Below are positions 11,907 to 23,220 of a DNA stretch of 64,000 bases, piece after piece. The notes under the pieces are model-generated. The model was not told the DNA's origin and made no database searches. It saw only the letters and a list, made by a program, of their open reading frames with translations. A program made the position numbers and the translations under genes. The stretch comes from Fusarium oxysporum f. sp. lycopersici 4287 (taxonomy: Eukaryota; Ascomycota; Sordariomycetes; Hypocreales; Nectriaceae): assembly GCF_000149955.1 (NCBI RefSeq), contig NC_030987.1, positions 2,943,236 through 3,007,235 on the forward strand, written 5' to 3'. The first letter of the stretch is position 1, and each line of letters starts with the position of its first letter.

Positions 11907-12746
11907 ATGGCGTCATCCCTTCCCGCTGCTAAGCAGCAGCTGAGAAGTCTCATGAAGCAGAAGCTGTCCAAGATCACCCAGGACTCCATCACCACTCAGA
12001 GTATGACAACCAACCAATCACCCATTACCATGTCATGTGTCTATTCGTAGAACACTTCCCCTAACACCAGTCATACAGGTCGTTGTATTTTTGAGACCTT
12101 GAAAGAGTTTCAGCCTTACAAGGATGCTCGGCGCATCAGCATCTATCTGGCCATGCCGACGGCTGAGGTCCAGACAGATGCTATTGTGCGCCATGCCTTA
12201 TCTGCTGGCAAGCAGGTCTTTGTTCCTTATTTACACAAGTCGCCTTTTCAAACACCGGATACTCCAGCTCGGGTAATGGACATGGTTCACCTAAAAGACG
12301 TCCAGGACTATGAGAGCCTCAAGTTGGATAAGTGGGGGATTCCCAGCGTGGACCCAACTACTGTCGATGCGAGAAAACGTATACTGGGTGGTTCAGACGT
12401 TCAAAGTTCCGAGCCTGCAATTCTAGACTTCATGGTTGTGCCTGGAGTCGCATTCGACTTTGACCAGTCAGGGTCGATTCGACGCCTTGGCCACGGCAAG
12501 GGCTTTTATGATTTCTTTATCAACAGATACATGGCCAAACTCGAAACAAAGGACATAGCGCACGAGAACCCGCTACATTTGTATGGCTTGGCTTTGACAG
12601 AACAGATGGTGCCTGCGACATCGGAGCTTCAGATTCCCACAGACACTCACGACCGTAGACTCAATGGCCTTATTCTTGGAAATGGCGAGATCAAGGCCGG
12701 TGTACATGAAGCTTCTACTTCGCGATATCCACGACAAGATCTATAA
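11907..12746 (+). CDS. FAU1: 5-formyltetrahydrofolate cyclo-ligase (5,10-methenyl-THF synthetase)
   Basis: Exons 11907-12000 and 12079-12746, 253 aa. The N-terminal exon (MASSLPAAKQQLRSLMKQKL) provides the Lys/Arg-rich helix typical of the family and joins in frame to SRCIFETLKEF. Family signatures visible: ISIYLAMPTAEVQTDAIV, KQVFVPYL, MVVPGVAFD and the ATP/phosphate-binding RLGHGKGFYDFF (family consensus R.G.G.G.YD). The end carries the conserved P.D.HD.. block (IPTDTHDRRLNGLI). Known: it converts 5-formyl-THF to 5,10-methenyl-THF with ATP, returning stored folate to one-carbon metabolism. The length is normal and no organelle signal is obvious. It is tandem with MTR10. Confidence 0.95.
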
Positions 12747-13358
12747 CATTAGAATCGAAGGACCTGGAATAAGATTGGGGCCACGTGATATTCCCAGGTG
12801 TAGATACAATAGATTCAGCTCTGTTGTTCAGATAGTTGACAAACTATTCTCAGCACAAACACGAAGCTCTGTTATCAGGTATCATGAATCAAATGTTTGA
12901 GTTTCGTATTTATTAAATGTTATTAATAATACCAGAGATGCAGATATCTTTCGTCCATGTGTCATGTTAGTCAAGCTTTAGATGTCGGTTAATATCCGGG
13001 CGGTTGCCCCGCCATGGCCATGACGAGCAACCTAAGAATCGTAAATACTTCTAGTTGGCACTTATCCTGACCTTTAACAAACTTTAGCCAGGTCATTGAA
13101 TCACCTACTCTCTTGAATTTCAGGACTTGTTTGCCTTCTGGACTTCGTACTTTACTTCCATTCTTCCCTTCCTTCTCAACCGGTTCTCTCGACTTATACT
13201 CTCGCCAAAGTTTTCCCTCGCGATCCATAGGAGCCTCATCGATCCCAACTGCTGCCCCCCTTTGCATGCGCCACTACTTACGAGGGTCGATCGTGCGCAC
13301 CATAGCCATATACCCCGATACTCAATTTTGATATCCTCTGCTCGCCCTTCAAGACGAA
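12747..13358. other. Intergenic region, FTHF cyclo-ligase 3' / MTR10 5'
   Basis: 612 bp. The first part is the 3' flank of the cyclo-ligase, with an AT-rich patch (ATTTATTAAATGTTATTAATAAT around 12908-12932) that may aid 3' end formation. The rest is the MTR10 promoter and 5' UTR. No additional gene. Confidence 0.45.
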
Positions 13359-16300
13359 ATGGCTTCGAACGGAGCCCAGGAGGCTTTTGCGCCGCCTGAT
13401 GTGCTGGCTGCTGTTATGACTATGAGGAGCGGGGAGCAAGAGGCCAAGAAGCATGCTCACGAGTACCTGGAGAGGTTTCAGAAATCAGTGCGTCGCTGGA
13501 AGCTCTTCGTTATACGGCTAGGTCGCTAACGTTGGATATGTATAGAAGGATTCATGGGCAACTATAATGGGTATTCTGCAGTCTGATGCCGAGCCAGAGG
13601 CAACCCTCTTTGCAGCCATTACCTTGCGTGGAAAGGTTTGAAGCTTGTGACATACACCTCGGCCTCATTGTTAACTTCTCCCTTCTAGATCACATACGAC
13701 CTCTCTACCCAAGTTCCTGCGAGCGAACTACCCGCCCTTCGAAACCAAATCCTCTTACTTCTAAAGCACTTCGCCCCGGGACCCAAGCCCATCCGTGTCC
13801 AGCTCTGTGTGTGTCTGGCCATTCTAGCGATTCAAATGAAGGACTGGAACGATGTTCTGCCTTCTGTCGTTCAGTCGCTTAGTGACAGCCCAGAGAGCCA
13901 CGCCTGCATTCTGGATTTCCTGAGGGTTCTCCCTGAAGAAGTTACCGAGGGTCGAAAGATCACCTTGTCTGTACGTGGATCGCGCAACCATAGATCGGGA
14001 ATTCGCTTCTTTCGAGATTGTCAAATCCGGTCGACCTCAACACCAGTTCAAGTCTAATTGTTTGGAATTAGGAAGAAGATCTTGCGATGCGAACGCAGGC
14101 TCTCTTGGCCGATAATGCGGACCAGGTCGTCCAACTCCTTATCAACTATTCTCAGTCCTCACGTAAGTTGCGCGGCCTTCTACCACTGCCAAGATCCTGA
14201 CATCTATCGCAGCCGCAGCCGCTCAGAACCCTCAGTTGATGGAGTGTATTACTTCCTGGCTCCGAGAGGTCCCAGTAGGCAATGTTGTCAAGTCGCCTCT
14301 AATGGATATTGTTTTCAACGGCACAACTAGCGATGGTTGCAGCCAGGAGGCTTCCGAGTGTCTTTGCACCATGCTTCGAGAGACCAGCGACGTGGACGAG
14401 AGTCAGGAGATCATCGAGCTACTATTTCCACGAATCATCTCCTTGAAGCCCCAAGTGGCGAAGGCAGCTGAGGAGGATGACACAGAGACACTCAAGTCTT
14501 TGACCAAGGTGTTTGCAACTGCTGCTGAGAGTTGGGTGGTTGGAATCGCCCGCCAACCTACACACTTCCGACCACTGGTTGACGCTGTACTGGAATGCGC
14601 CTTGAGAGACAAGGAGCGCGATGTTATTGAGCATACCTTTAACTTTTGGTACGAGCTCAAGCTCTACCTTGTGTTGGAGATTTATATCCAAGGTCGGCTT
14701 GAGCTAGTTGACGTCTACTCCAAGTTGGTGGACATTCTCTTAAAGCACCTCGAATACCCTAAGCCGGACTCGGGTAACGAAACTGATCTATTCGACGGAG
14801 ATCGCGAGCAGGAGGAGAAATTCAGAGAGTTTCGACACCAGATGGGCGACACACTAAAGGATTGCTGCGAGGTGATGGGCGTTACGGACTGTCTCACCAA
14901 GGTTCTCCAAGCAATTCAGCTGTGGATGTCAAAGTATGCCAACCAAGTGAACGACAACTCGGTACCTCACTGGCAGGAGCTGGAGGCGCCTTTATTTGCC
15001 ATGCGCGCTCTTGGTCGCATGGTGGACAAGGATGAGAGCATTGTGCTTCGCCAGCTCATGCCTCTCCTTGTACAGATGCCGAGCCACGAGAAGCTCCGTT
15101 TCGCAACTATCATGGTACTCGGCCGCTATACCGAATGGACGGCTGCCCATCCAGAATATCTCGAGCCTCAATTCAACTACATCGTCACATCGTTCCAGTC
15201 AGATTCCAGGGAGATCATCCGCGCCGCCGCCTTGGCTATCAAGTTCTTCTGTACAGATTGCAAACACCTCCTGAGTGGTCAAGTGCTACAGCTTCAGACC
15301 TTCTATGATGAAGTTTTGGATAAGCTCCCTGACTTGAGTAAGGAAGAGATTACAGAAGGCGTTGCTAACGTTGTGGCTTGCCAGCCCACGGAGGAGATCT
15401 ACCGATTGCTCAAGCTATACTGCGACCCATTGATTCAGCGTTTGATGGCCAAAGCCAATAATGCTACAGACGAGGAGGGCAAATTGGCGCTCGCTGGTAA
15501 GCAAGCCTGAATTCATTTCATCATGCAAGACTAACGTCTGTTTAGATCACCTACAGCTCATCACCATCTTTGTTCAATACGTCGTGCCCCCTGTGAGCCC
15601 TGGTCAGGAGAACCCTGCTGTCAAGTACTGGCAGGAGGTTTTCCCCATCCTTTCCACCGTACTGGACAACTTCTTGAACTTCACTCCCATCTGCGAGCGC
15701 GTCTGCAGGTGCTGGCGCAATATGGTCATTGCCCACCGCACAGCCATGACCCCTTTGCTCCCGGAAATGGCAAACAAGCTTGCTGGCGGCTTCAACAACT
15801 CAAGGGAAGGATGCTTCTTGTGGGTCACTTCAGCAATCCTGCGCGAGTTCTCTGAAGCACGAGAGCACGTTGACCAAGCCACCACGGAGAACATTTACAC
15901 ATTTTTTGAAGCTCAGACAACAACCTTCCTCCGAGTCATGACGGAACTACAACCCAAGGAACTCCCTGATGTTATTGATGACTTCTTCCGCCTTCTGATC
16001 GATGCCCTTCTCTACTACCCCCAGAAGCTCATTCCATCTCATCTTCTAAGGTCTGTCTTTGAGGCGTCCATCTACGCTCTGACTCTAGAGCAGCGCGACC
16101 CTCTGTCCTCAACCTTGCATTTCCTCCGTGATCTCTTGTCATACGGTGGCGATAACCCTGCTAGTAGCGATAGGCTACCAGAGGCAACGGCTGCTGAGGT
16201 CAAGGCCATTGTCAAGAATCTGCTACTTACTCTTGGCGAGGGTCTGGTCAAGCAGGTCATGGCGGGCATGATGATCACTTTCCCCCGCGACTGTTTCGCT

Positions 16301-16585
16301 GATGGCAGTGGTGTTCTGCTGGCTTTGTTTGAGCTGGTTCCTCTCCAGACTCACCAGTGGGTATCCCATACAATACAGCTACTACCAGAGGGCACTGTTT
16401 CCCCTGCCGAGGCCAACAGATTCCTGATCAAGATCAAGGAGAGGCTTGAGTCGGGAGACCCCAGCGCCATGAAGAATGTGCGCGCGATTCTGCAAGATTT
16501 CACCAACACTTACAGACGACGAAACGTGGCACCCCGCGACGGACTCGGTCAGCTCGAGGCCACGCGCTTCCAGTTCTCCGGTTAG
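13359..16585 (+). CDS. MTR10: MTR10 / transportin-SR-type importin-beta nuclear import receptor
   Basis: Six exons (13359-13487, 13546-13635, 13689-13970, 14072-14162, 14213-15496, 15546-16585) join in frame to 971 aa, close to yeast Mtr10 (972). The N-terminus MASNGAQEAFAPPDVLAAVMTM leads into the importin-N region (EATLFAAITLRGK, then LRNQILLLLKHF), followed by HEAT repeats such as PSVVQSLSDSPESHACILDFLRVLPEEV. The exon 5/6 junction gives DHLQLITIFVQYVVPP. The C-terminal TYRRRNVAP end is typical of the family. Known: Mtr10/TNPO3 carries SR-like RNA-binding proteins (Npl3 in yeast) into the nucleus and takes part in tRNA retrograde import. All introns are 49-101 nt with standard signals. Confidence 0.96.
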
Positions 16586-17741
16586 GCGAAGTTATGGATT
16601 TAATAAGAGGATAGTGGAGGTTCGGTGTTAAGTGCAAATGGGCAGACGGGCTTGGTGCTCTCTCGCTTCTTGACACGACATCTAGCTGGTATTAGAAGGA
16701 CAAGATGGACTGTTGGGGAATTTGAAGTGAGGATCATTAGATATGTATGTATACTGGGGTTAATCGAGGATAATTGAGCGTTTCTTTGACGGGAAAACGG
16801 GATGGACTCTTTGGAAGGCATAGCGAAAAGCATTAACGATTAGGACACCTGTGGAAGGCTAGTCGCCTAAAGCACAGCGGCATGATGTGAAGAGTATGTG
16901 TAGATAAGCAAGAATTTCGTATTATATCCTTTTGGTAGAGTGGCGTTTCTTAATTGAAGCTATTCCCCGGCTTCTAGGTCTATGAGATACGCCCACACTC
17001 AGACCAAGAGGGAGCCAGACTCACTATTTTGCTGACCCCGGTGATAAAGGGGCTGTATTGAAAAAGCACTGGCCCGTTCGATCGGTGAATAGAGATATCA
17101 ACAAAGAATCAGATTCGGCCCAGGGGGTCCATCTGATGCGTCCGCACATCACAATGGTCAAGTCTCAGCAAACCCGTCAAGACAAAAAGAGGCTCACGGA
17201 CAAGGGCTATTGGTTATACATGGCATTAGAATTATTCTCATGGATGTCCCATCTACGAACTTTGCCTAATTCTTCTCAAGTTCTTTGTGCATCAGTCGAG
17301 AATGAATGAACACTCGATGACACTAGACGAATAATGGAATCAGGAGATCTAAATCGGGTATCAAAGAACCATAGAGTGTGCCCTGGGTAGCCAAGGGAGA
17401 TTCTTGAACAAAGAGGCTTCACGTTGGTTGATATGTGTGGAACAAAGGATCCAAGACTTGGGCGAAGGAACATTGAGTTGATAAGAACAAGAACACCAGC
17501 TCAAGTCTTGGGCAATACATGTTCATTCTTTACATTCAAGATCAAACCTTGTCGAAAGGACTCTTATTGTTTCTATTATTGATGTTGTATAGTCCGTCTT
17601 CAACACACTGACTCTCGGAGCACACTTTGGTTTTAAGTTACCTGCTATCAACTACTTACAAACAAAGTCCATAAGTTCAGGAGACCGTGTTATTCATCGA
17701 GAGGTGAACAGAAACGATTTCTTTCTCGAGACTATAACAAC
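16586..17741. other. Intergenic region, MTR10 3' / Cys-array gene 5'
   Basis: 1.16 kb between two genes on the same strand. It should contain the MTR10 terminator, then the promoter and 5' UTR of the next gene. No conserved frame, RNA gene or repeat was recognised. Confidence 0.45.
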
Positions 17742-20700
17742 ATGTCGGAATACTACAACCCCGGTATACCTCCGGAGGATGAGAACCGGAATCAAACTGG
17801 ATATCAGGGTCAAAATCCAGGCCAATATCAGGATCAAAATAACGGGATACAGAGAAATCAGTGGAATCCAAGTTTGAGCTATCCAGGTTCCATCGAGCCT
17901 GGTCGGGTTGGCTTCGCACCGAACGCTGGCCCGGCCACTTGGGGACAGCAACCTCAACTACATCGGATGCCCCAAGAGCACGAGATGGAGCAAATACACC
18001 CCAGGAATCAGTGGCATGCAATGAAACAGACGAACCAGAGAAACCAAAGAAATCAAATGCAAAATATGTACCAGATACCTCCGCATATTGCAAACCCGGC
18101 TCCAGCTCCAGCTCCAGCTCCAGCTTCGTGGTATGGATACAGCCATCTTCTCCATGGAATGGATCTAGCCAATATGTCTGCTATTGAACTTTTAAACCGA
18201 TTTCCTATTTTTTTCGGTCAGCCTGACCCTGCTTGGAGTAATACTGGCAATAATTCTGATGCATGTGCTGGATCTGTGTCTGTTCAAAATCAACAACATG
18301 GAGGTCAACACATTGCAGTTTATCCCAATGGGAGTCATTCCAACGGGGGCTACCTTATTCACGGTCATGCCACTCCTCCTCCTCCTCCATCTCAGCCATC
18401 GCCTGCTGCCCCATCTACAGGTGGTCGCAGAAAGAGAGGTCGGGCAGCTTCTCCAAATACTACGGCGCCCGCTCCGAAAAGGACGAGAAATCTTGCGCCA
18501 AACGCATCTGGCGCCGAGGGAGATAACGCCAACAGTTCTAGAATCCCTGATCCAACTCCAAACACAACTTCAACTCCATCAAGACAGCCCCAGAGAACCA
18601 GGAAACGGAAAGCAGATATCGATGAGGAGGACGACGATGACGAAGATGATCTGCCTTCGGATCCCAGGCCGCCAAAGAAGCCCAGGAGGCGACCGGGTGC
18701 CACCAAGAAGGACAAGGTCGATGACGCCGAGGCAGGCAATTCTCGCAGGAATCGCAAGAAAGAAGACAATGAACTGGTCGATCCAGGGACGATTTGCAAC
18801 TTCTGTGCTACCCACCCTGCGGCCTACGCCGCCAACCCGGTCTGTGACTGGGAACAGGTTCCCAACAGGAACGGCCCCGAGATATACAATATAGAATGCA
18901 GCAACTGTGCCAACTATCGCTCTCGGAACAAGGACCACACAGAGCTCGCCAAAACAGACGACCATATGTGTCGTGTTCGAGGCCCCATAACGCCCTTGAT
19001 CAACTTCGAGTACAAAAGGTACGGCGATCGCGATCCTCGAACATATGTGAAGAAGACTTGCAACCATTGTACCAGAAAGGGTTGGGAAGAGACGTGCGAT
19101 GTCGATACGATACTAGGCTATTATTGCCTCAATTGTCGAAAACTGGGGAGCTGCGAGGTTGACAAGTCTGTGTTGCCCATGAGACGGCCAAACAAGCTCA
19201 CACGTCGACCGTGGTACCGACATCCCTGCGATCGCTGTCTCTTGCGTCACAAGACGTTCGGTGAGATGAAGGGAGACGAGTGCTGTAGCTGGATCACCAA
19301 CAGGTCAGAGTGGGAGGACAACCGAGCCTGTAGACAATGTCAACGGGACGGGGCGAAATGTTTGGACCTTGGAACCCCCATGGCCTCTTTTTCTCAAACT
19401 ACCTGGCCCTCGAGCTGGAAGATACGCACCGAGTTCGAGAAGGGAGGGAAATGGCATGAATATGCGAAAGTGACAACGGACACAGCTTGGAGAAAGCCGT
19501 GTCAGGCGTGCCAGACAGCTGGGAAAGGCACTGACTGTCTGGTCATGTGGATCCAGCCAGACCACGCGTGTGAGCGCTGTACGCAGTTTGGTATTGACTG
19601 TTGGGTCCCAGAAGGTGATGATTTTCGACCGTATCCAATCTTCGATTTGAGCAGGGTTGGTTTCGGACAATTCACCCCGTTCAAGGTCTGCAAGCAATGT
19701 GCAGAAGCTGGGAGAAACTGTGACCGACAAAGACCATGTGATAGTTGCAGACATCACAAAGCGAAATGCGATCCTATGAGTTACGACAAACCTGGATGTA
19801 TTGATCGCGCCAAGGTAGCCGGCAAGGAAAACAAAAGATCCTATAGTCCTGGTCATTTGTACTATCTGGCCTTGGGATATGGTCCTGACGGTGTCGACGA
19901 TATAAAGGATGGTCGACAGGTTGAACATTGGATTGGTCCTGCTGCTCCTGTGTACGGCCTGACCGACATCAAGGATCGTCCACGGCATTATCGATACATA
20001 GCCGACGTTCATCGACATCATCGCCCGCCAGGCGATGCTATCCCCCCTGTTACGACACCCGCCGTGTTACTAGAGGACACAACTGCCGAACAGTTGCGCG
20101 GGATCATTACTGAGCTTTGGTCAAATAGCCAACCTCCAAAGAACGATCTCCAAGCGTACCAGAAGGTTTGGAAGCTCCTGCGCGACAATCAGAATCTTCA
20201 GATGTCGCAGGCCGGTGTGGAAATCAACTTGCCAGGTCCGACAAGAAGCGTGCGCAGCTTTCAGGGAGGTCCTGTGCTCATTGACATTGAGAGGATTCAT
20301 AATCGTATGCTTCCAAGTGTTTATGGATATCCGAATGCCACACAATCACAGGGGACACCACAAATACTGCCAAACCCGCCATACCAACCGCCGGTACAAT
20401 ACAGAGACTATCATCAACAAAATGCATCGGCACCGAAAACACAGCTATATCCACATCCAGCGGCACAGCAACCAAATGCCCATACACAGCAGCCACAGCC
20501 AATTCGGCCATCTCAAGACCCAGCAGACCAGCATATACATAGTAGACCCGAAAAAGAGGTGTATGGCCAGTCGCAGCAAGGACAACAAATGTCCCCAAAC
20601 CAAGTTCCGCCATACCAACAAGATTGCGGAAACTTGGATCAACAGCGATTAGATACCCATTCACAGCACAAGGGCCAACCTCGAGATCCAGCAGATCAGC

Positions 20701-21221
20701 GAGAAAACGAAGAAGTTGCATATGATCGATACGTGGCTAACACCTTGCTGCGAGCACTACAATCGCCGCCAGACCAAGGTATAGCAGATGGGCAAGAAAC
20801 CGAAGACGTTGGACCCGGTCAACATCGGCTCTTTGCTGATGACAGTGCCATCCTGGCTCTGCCCGGGGCTCATGATGTTGAAAATGACCAACAAGAGCCA
20901 CTCACTGGTCCACAGCCTCAAGATCAGCCTCAAGATGGAATTGACAAATTCAAAGAGATGTCCTATACACATCTTTTGAATTATAAACGCTCCCGGGTGA
21001 ATCGTGGGGAGCGCTGGCACAATCCTCAAACCTCTAGAGGCGGCAAAAAGCCATTCCAAGAGAGAATGGCTCGCGGAAACCGGGTGCCCAAGAACGCAAA
21101 CAATCAAGATGCTTTCAATCCCTTCCTCGGTTTCACATTCGGTCCGGACCAGAAACCTCGGTTCAAGGGAAAAGCCAACGGGCTCACGCTGGAAGGTCTT
21201 CAATCATCTCGAGGGTATTGA
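17742..21221 (+). CDS. Large protein with tandem CxxC-x(n)-C zinc-cluster-like array; family not recognised
   Basis: Uninterrupted 1159-codon frame. Residues 1-130 are Asn/Gln/Pro-rich, ending in an Ala-Pro repeat. About 220-330 holds basic clusters (GGRRKRGRAASP, KKPRRRPGATKK) around an acidic run, looking like bipartite nuclear signals. Residues about 350-690 contain some nine to ten units of C-x2-C-x(5-17)-C, e.g. CNHCTRKGWEETC, CRQCQRDGAKC, CQACQTAGKGTDC, CERCTQFGIDC and CDSCRHHKAKC. Single units resemble half of a fungal Zn(II)2Cys6 cluster, but I know no named family with so many in tandem. Residues about 790-1060 are Gln/Pro-rich. Inference: nuclear, zinc-binding, possibly DNA- or chromatin-associated; function unknown. 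It ends at TGA one base before the ATG of the next Cys-rich frame, and the two may be one protein. Confidence 0.85.
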   Translation: MSEYYNPGIPPEDENRNQTGYQGQNPGQYQDQNNGIQRNQWNPSLSYPGSIEPGRVGFAPNAGPATWGQQPQLHRMPQEHEMEQIHPRNQWHAMKQTNQRNQRNQMQNMYQIPPHIANPAPAPAPAPASWYGYSHLLHGMDLANMSAIELLNRFPIFFGQPDPAWSNTGNNSDACAGSVSVQNQQHGGQHIAVYPNGSHSNGGYLIHGHATPPPPPSQPSPAAPSTGGRRKRGRAASPNTTAPAPKRTRNLAPNASGAEGDNANSSRIPDPTPNTTSTPSRQPQRTRKRKADIDEEDDDDEDDLPSDPRPPKKPRRRPGATKKDKVDDAEAGNSRRNRKKEDNELVDPGTICNFCATHPAAYAANPVCDWEQVPNRNGPEIYNIECSNCANYRSRNKDHTELAKTDDHMCRVRGPITPLINFEYKRYGDRDPRTYVKKTCNHCTRKGWEETCDVDTILGYYCLNCRKLGSCEVDKSVLPMRRPNKLTRRPWYRHPCDRCLLRHKTFGEMKGDECCSWITNRSEWEDNRACRQCQRDGAKCLDLGTPMASFSQTTWPSSWKIRTEFEKGGKWHEYAKVTTDTAWRKPCQACQTAGKGTDCLVMWIQPDHACERCTQFGIDCWVPEGDDFRPYPIFDLSRVGFGQFTPFKVCKQCAEAGRNCDRQRPCDSCRHHKAKCDPMSYDKPGCIDRAKVAGKENKRSYSPGHLYYLALGYGPDGVDDIKDGRQVEHWIGPAAPVYGLTDIKDRPRHYRYIADVHRHHRPPGDAIPPVTTPAVLLEDTTAEQLRGIITELWSNSQPPKNDLQAYQKVWKLLRDNQNLQMSQAGVEINLPGPTRSVRSFQGGPVLIDIERIHNRMLPSVYGYPNATQSQGTPQILPNPPYQPPVQYRDYHQQNASAPKTQLYPHPAAQQPNAHTQQPQPIRPSQDPADQHIHSRPEKEVYGQSQQGQQMSPNQVPPYQQDCGNLDQQRLDTHSQHKGQPRDPADQRENEEVAYDRYVANTLLRALQSPPDQGIADGQETEDVGPGQHRLFADDSAILALPGAHDVENDQQEPLTGPQPQDQPQDGIDKFKEMSYTHLLNYKRSRVNRGERWHNPQTSRGGKKPFQERMARGNRVPKNANNQDAFNPFLGFTFGPDQKPRFKGKANGLTLEGLQSSRGY
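18104..18126 (+). repeat. GCTCCA tandem within the Cys-array gene, coding Ala-Pro repeat
   Basis: Four near-perfect GCTCCA units encode an alternating Pro-Ala linker at about residues 122-130 of the Cys-array protein. It is in frame and multiple of three, so length changes would not break the gene. Confidence 0.8.
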
Positions 21222-21222
21222 C

Positions 21223-22167
21223 ATGGACGGATGGCATGAGTCAAAGTCTAAAGAGGCTGAAGAAGAGTCTCGGCCGCGCCTCTTTTCCATTGTCAATGGT
21301 CAAACAAACCAACCAGCACCTTTACGTGATGTTCTTGGTGACGTGCCTTACGAGGAGAAGGGTGAGAGGACATGGTGTTATTGCGCTGAGCCAGGAGAGT
21401 GCGGAAGGGGTAAATGTGGCTCTTGGGACACTGGTGAGCAAGGTCAGGCTACTTGCCAGAGTTCTGCCCATCGCAACACAGCACCAGGATACTTCCCAGT
21501 ATGCAATGATTGTACCCGAGGCAACGTGAAGTACTTGTTCCAGCATGAGCACAATCCCATAACTGAAGGTGAACTGCTCAGCATGCGTGCTTATCTCTGC
21601 AATGACTGTGCTGGTCAGATGAGCAGCGGTGCTCCGAACGCGGCCCAGAATCAAGCTGTCGGTGCCAGGCGGGTATATGGCATTGCAGCTGATGCAAAGC
21701 ATTACCAAAACATGCAGAAACCCGTCAATGACCCCTCGCAAGCCGCCAAGTTCATCAGCAATACCGAGGCTCTGACAGGCTGTTCGTGTGCCAACAGAAT
21801 GCTAGGAACATCACTTTGCCGGTTCCATAGATTGTACTATGCCGAAGAGGTTATGAAACACTCGGCATTGATGCAAGAATGGCGGCTGTCGCGCTTCAAG
21901 AAGGCAGTGTGTCCCAGTTGTCTTGCGCAAAAGCCTAGTGAGCAGGTCAATGTTTCAGCGAACGTCGATGGTTTTGTAACAGGCGCGCCGACGGCATGGA
22001 CTTGTGTTGTTTGCAATGACTGGGTTGTGAATGAACAGAACGACGGGAACAACCAGCCAAAGGCGATTGACAAGCCGCTGTGGAATCTAAATATCGGGCG
22101 CGAACTTCTCGATCCGCGTCGAGAGATAACCCCAGGCAGGGTTCTTGGGGAAGAGGTGTCTGTCTAG
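21223..22167 (+). CDS. Cys-rich ORF directly downstream of the Cys-array gene (second cistron or its C-terminus)
   Basis: From the ATG at 21223 this gives 314 aa, in the +1 frame relative to the upstream gene and one base after its TGA. The frame is open upstream too (back to about 21004), so ATG 21223 is not certain to be used. Cysteine pairs recur: WCYCAEPGECGRGKCG, CNDCTRG, CNDCAG, GCSCANRMLGTSLCRFH, CPSCLAQ, CVVCNDW. Spacing is compatible with several zinc sites, and the ending DPRREITPGRVLGEE is unremarkable. I do not recognise the family. A eukaryotic mRNA with 1-nt intercistronic spacing is unlikely, so it is probably the C-terminal part of the upstream protein, reached by a +1 shift or separated by one surplus base. 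No suitable intron across the junction was found. Confidence 0.75.
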   Translation: MDGWHESKSKEAEEESRPRLFSIVNGQTNQPAPLRDVLGDVPYEEKGERTWCYCAEPGECGRGKCGSWDTGEQGQATCQSSAHRNTAPGYFPVCNDCTRGNVKYLFQHEHNPITEGELLSMRAYLCNDCAGQMSSGAPNAAQNQAVGARRVYGIAADAKHYQNMQKPVNDPSQAAKFISNTEALTGCSCANRMLGTSLCRFHRLYYAEEVMKHSALMQEWRLSRFKKAVCPSCLAQKPSEQVNVSANVDGFVTGAPTAWTCVVCNDWVVNEQNDGNNQPKAIDKPLWNLNIGRELLDPRREITPGRVLGEEVSV

Positions 22168-23220
22168 ATAATGGATGGCTGAAAACACTGGTTCATGTGA
22201 ATTTAAGGTGGGAGGATTCCGGAGTTTGGCGTTTCTGAGACATAGAACCTAGGTTTGTAATTGACTCATCAGTTTTCATACGTAACAAGATGTCGACGCA
22301 GATAGGCTGAGACTGACCTAACATAGTGAACCAGGGACTTATTCACCCTGTCATGCACAAGAAACTCAAAGGACGCACCGAGGAATCTCGGATCTGAAGC
22401 ATTCCGGATTGTTTTATGAGAAAGCCATGTGGCTGACAACACAGTTGAACGGAATGTTCTGCATCAAGGGACAAAGACGAAAGTGTTTGAACCGTAAGAA
22501 AAGGGATGTGTACTTGTATTGTCTGACTGAACCATTGCTGCTGGAGAGAAGGAGACCTCGAGATTGACAAATAGAAAAATATAAGCAAAAAATTACATGT
22601 ATGAAATAAGGATATAGAGAATCTGAAGCCGTACTTTGAAAAATTCATCCTCCCCGGCAACACAAAACAAAAAAGGAAATGGTCGGGTGAATTTTATCTC
22701 TCGCGAGGTCCTGAGGAAGGGATGAGTAGCATTGCATTTAATTGCATCCGGCATACGCAATGTCAGCAGCAGACTCCCTCCCCTGTCTTTCTCTCTTCCA
22801 GTATGAAGACGATTCTTTTCTTTGTTTATCCACAACGTCCAAGATAGCGAGCCACTCCAGAGAAACGCCGATCCATGTTCCATGTCGTATGGATCGTGGG
22901 TCATTAAGCATGAACCATCGGCATTACTCACAAAGACATTTTCTTTGTCATAAGCACACCGGGTCCTTAAATCCCATGTCGCTGGGTATCTCCGTAGGCT
23001 GCGTCCAAATCAAGTGTGAATATGAACCCAGATCCTGACTCCCGTCCGATGCAATCAACTTTTTCATCTCCGTGCTCTTCCTAAAGCCTATTGGTTATAT
23101 TGCATCCTCACATCGTGTCGCGTGCAGTTGACAGAAACCGGACATATCGGGTATATCCTGCCGATCGCATCCCGCCTCGTCTCGAGATGTACACCCTTTC
23201 GCCTTTAGATATTATTCCCT
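22168..23220. other. Convergent 3' region, Cys-rich ORF / Ras GTPase
   Basis: 1.05 kb between two stop codons. It holds the two 3' UTRs; the Ras 3' UTR may be long. Short open frames (for example around 22593-22931 on the minus strand) show no conserved sequence. Nothing else seen. Confidence 0.4.

Noticed and set aside
21004..21222. Start of the second Cys-rich ORF upstream of ATG 21223
   Set aside because: This part overlaps the clearly coding end of the Cys-array gene; the upstream ATG at 21004 lies inside that gene and is unlikely to be used.
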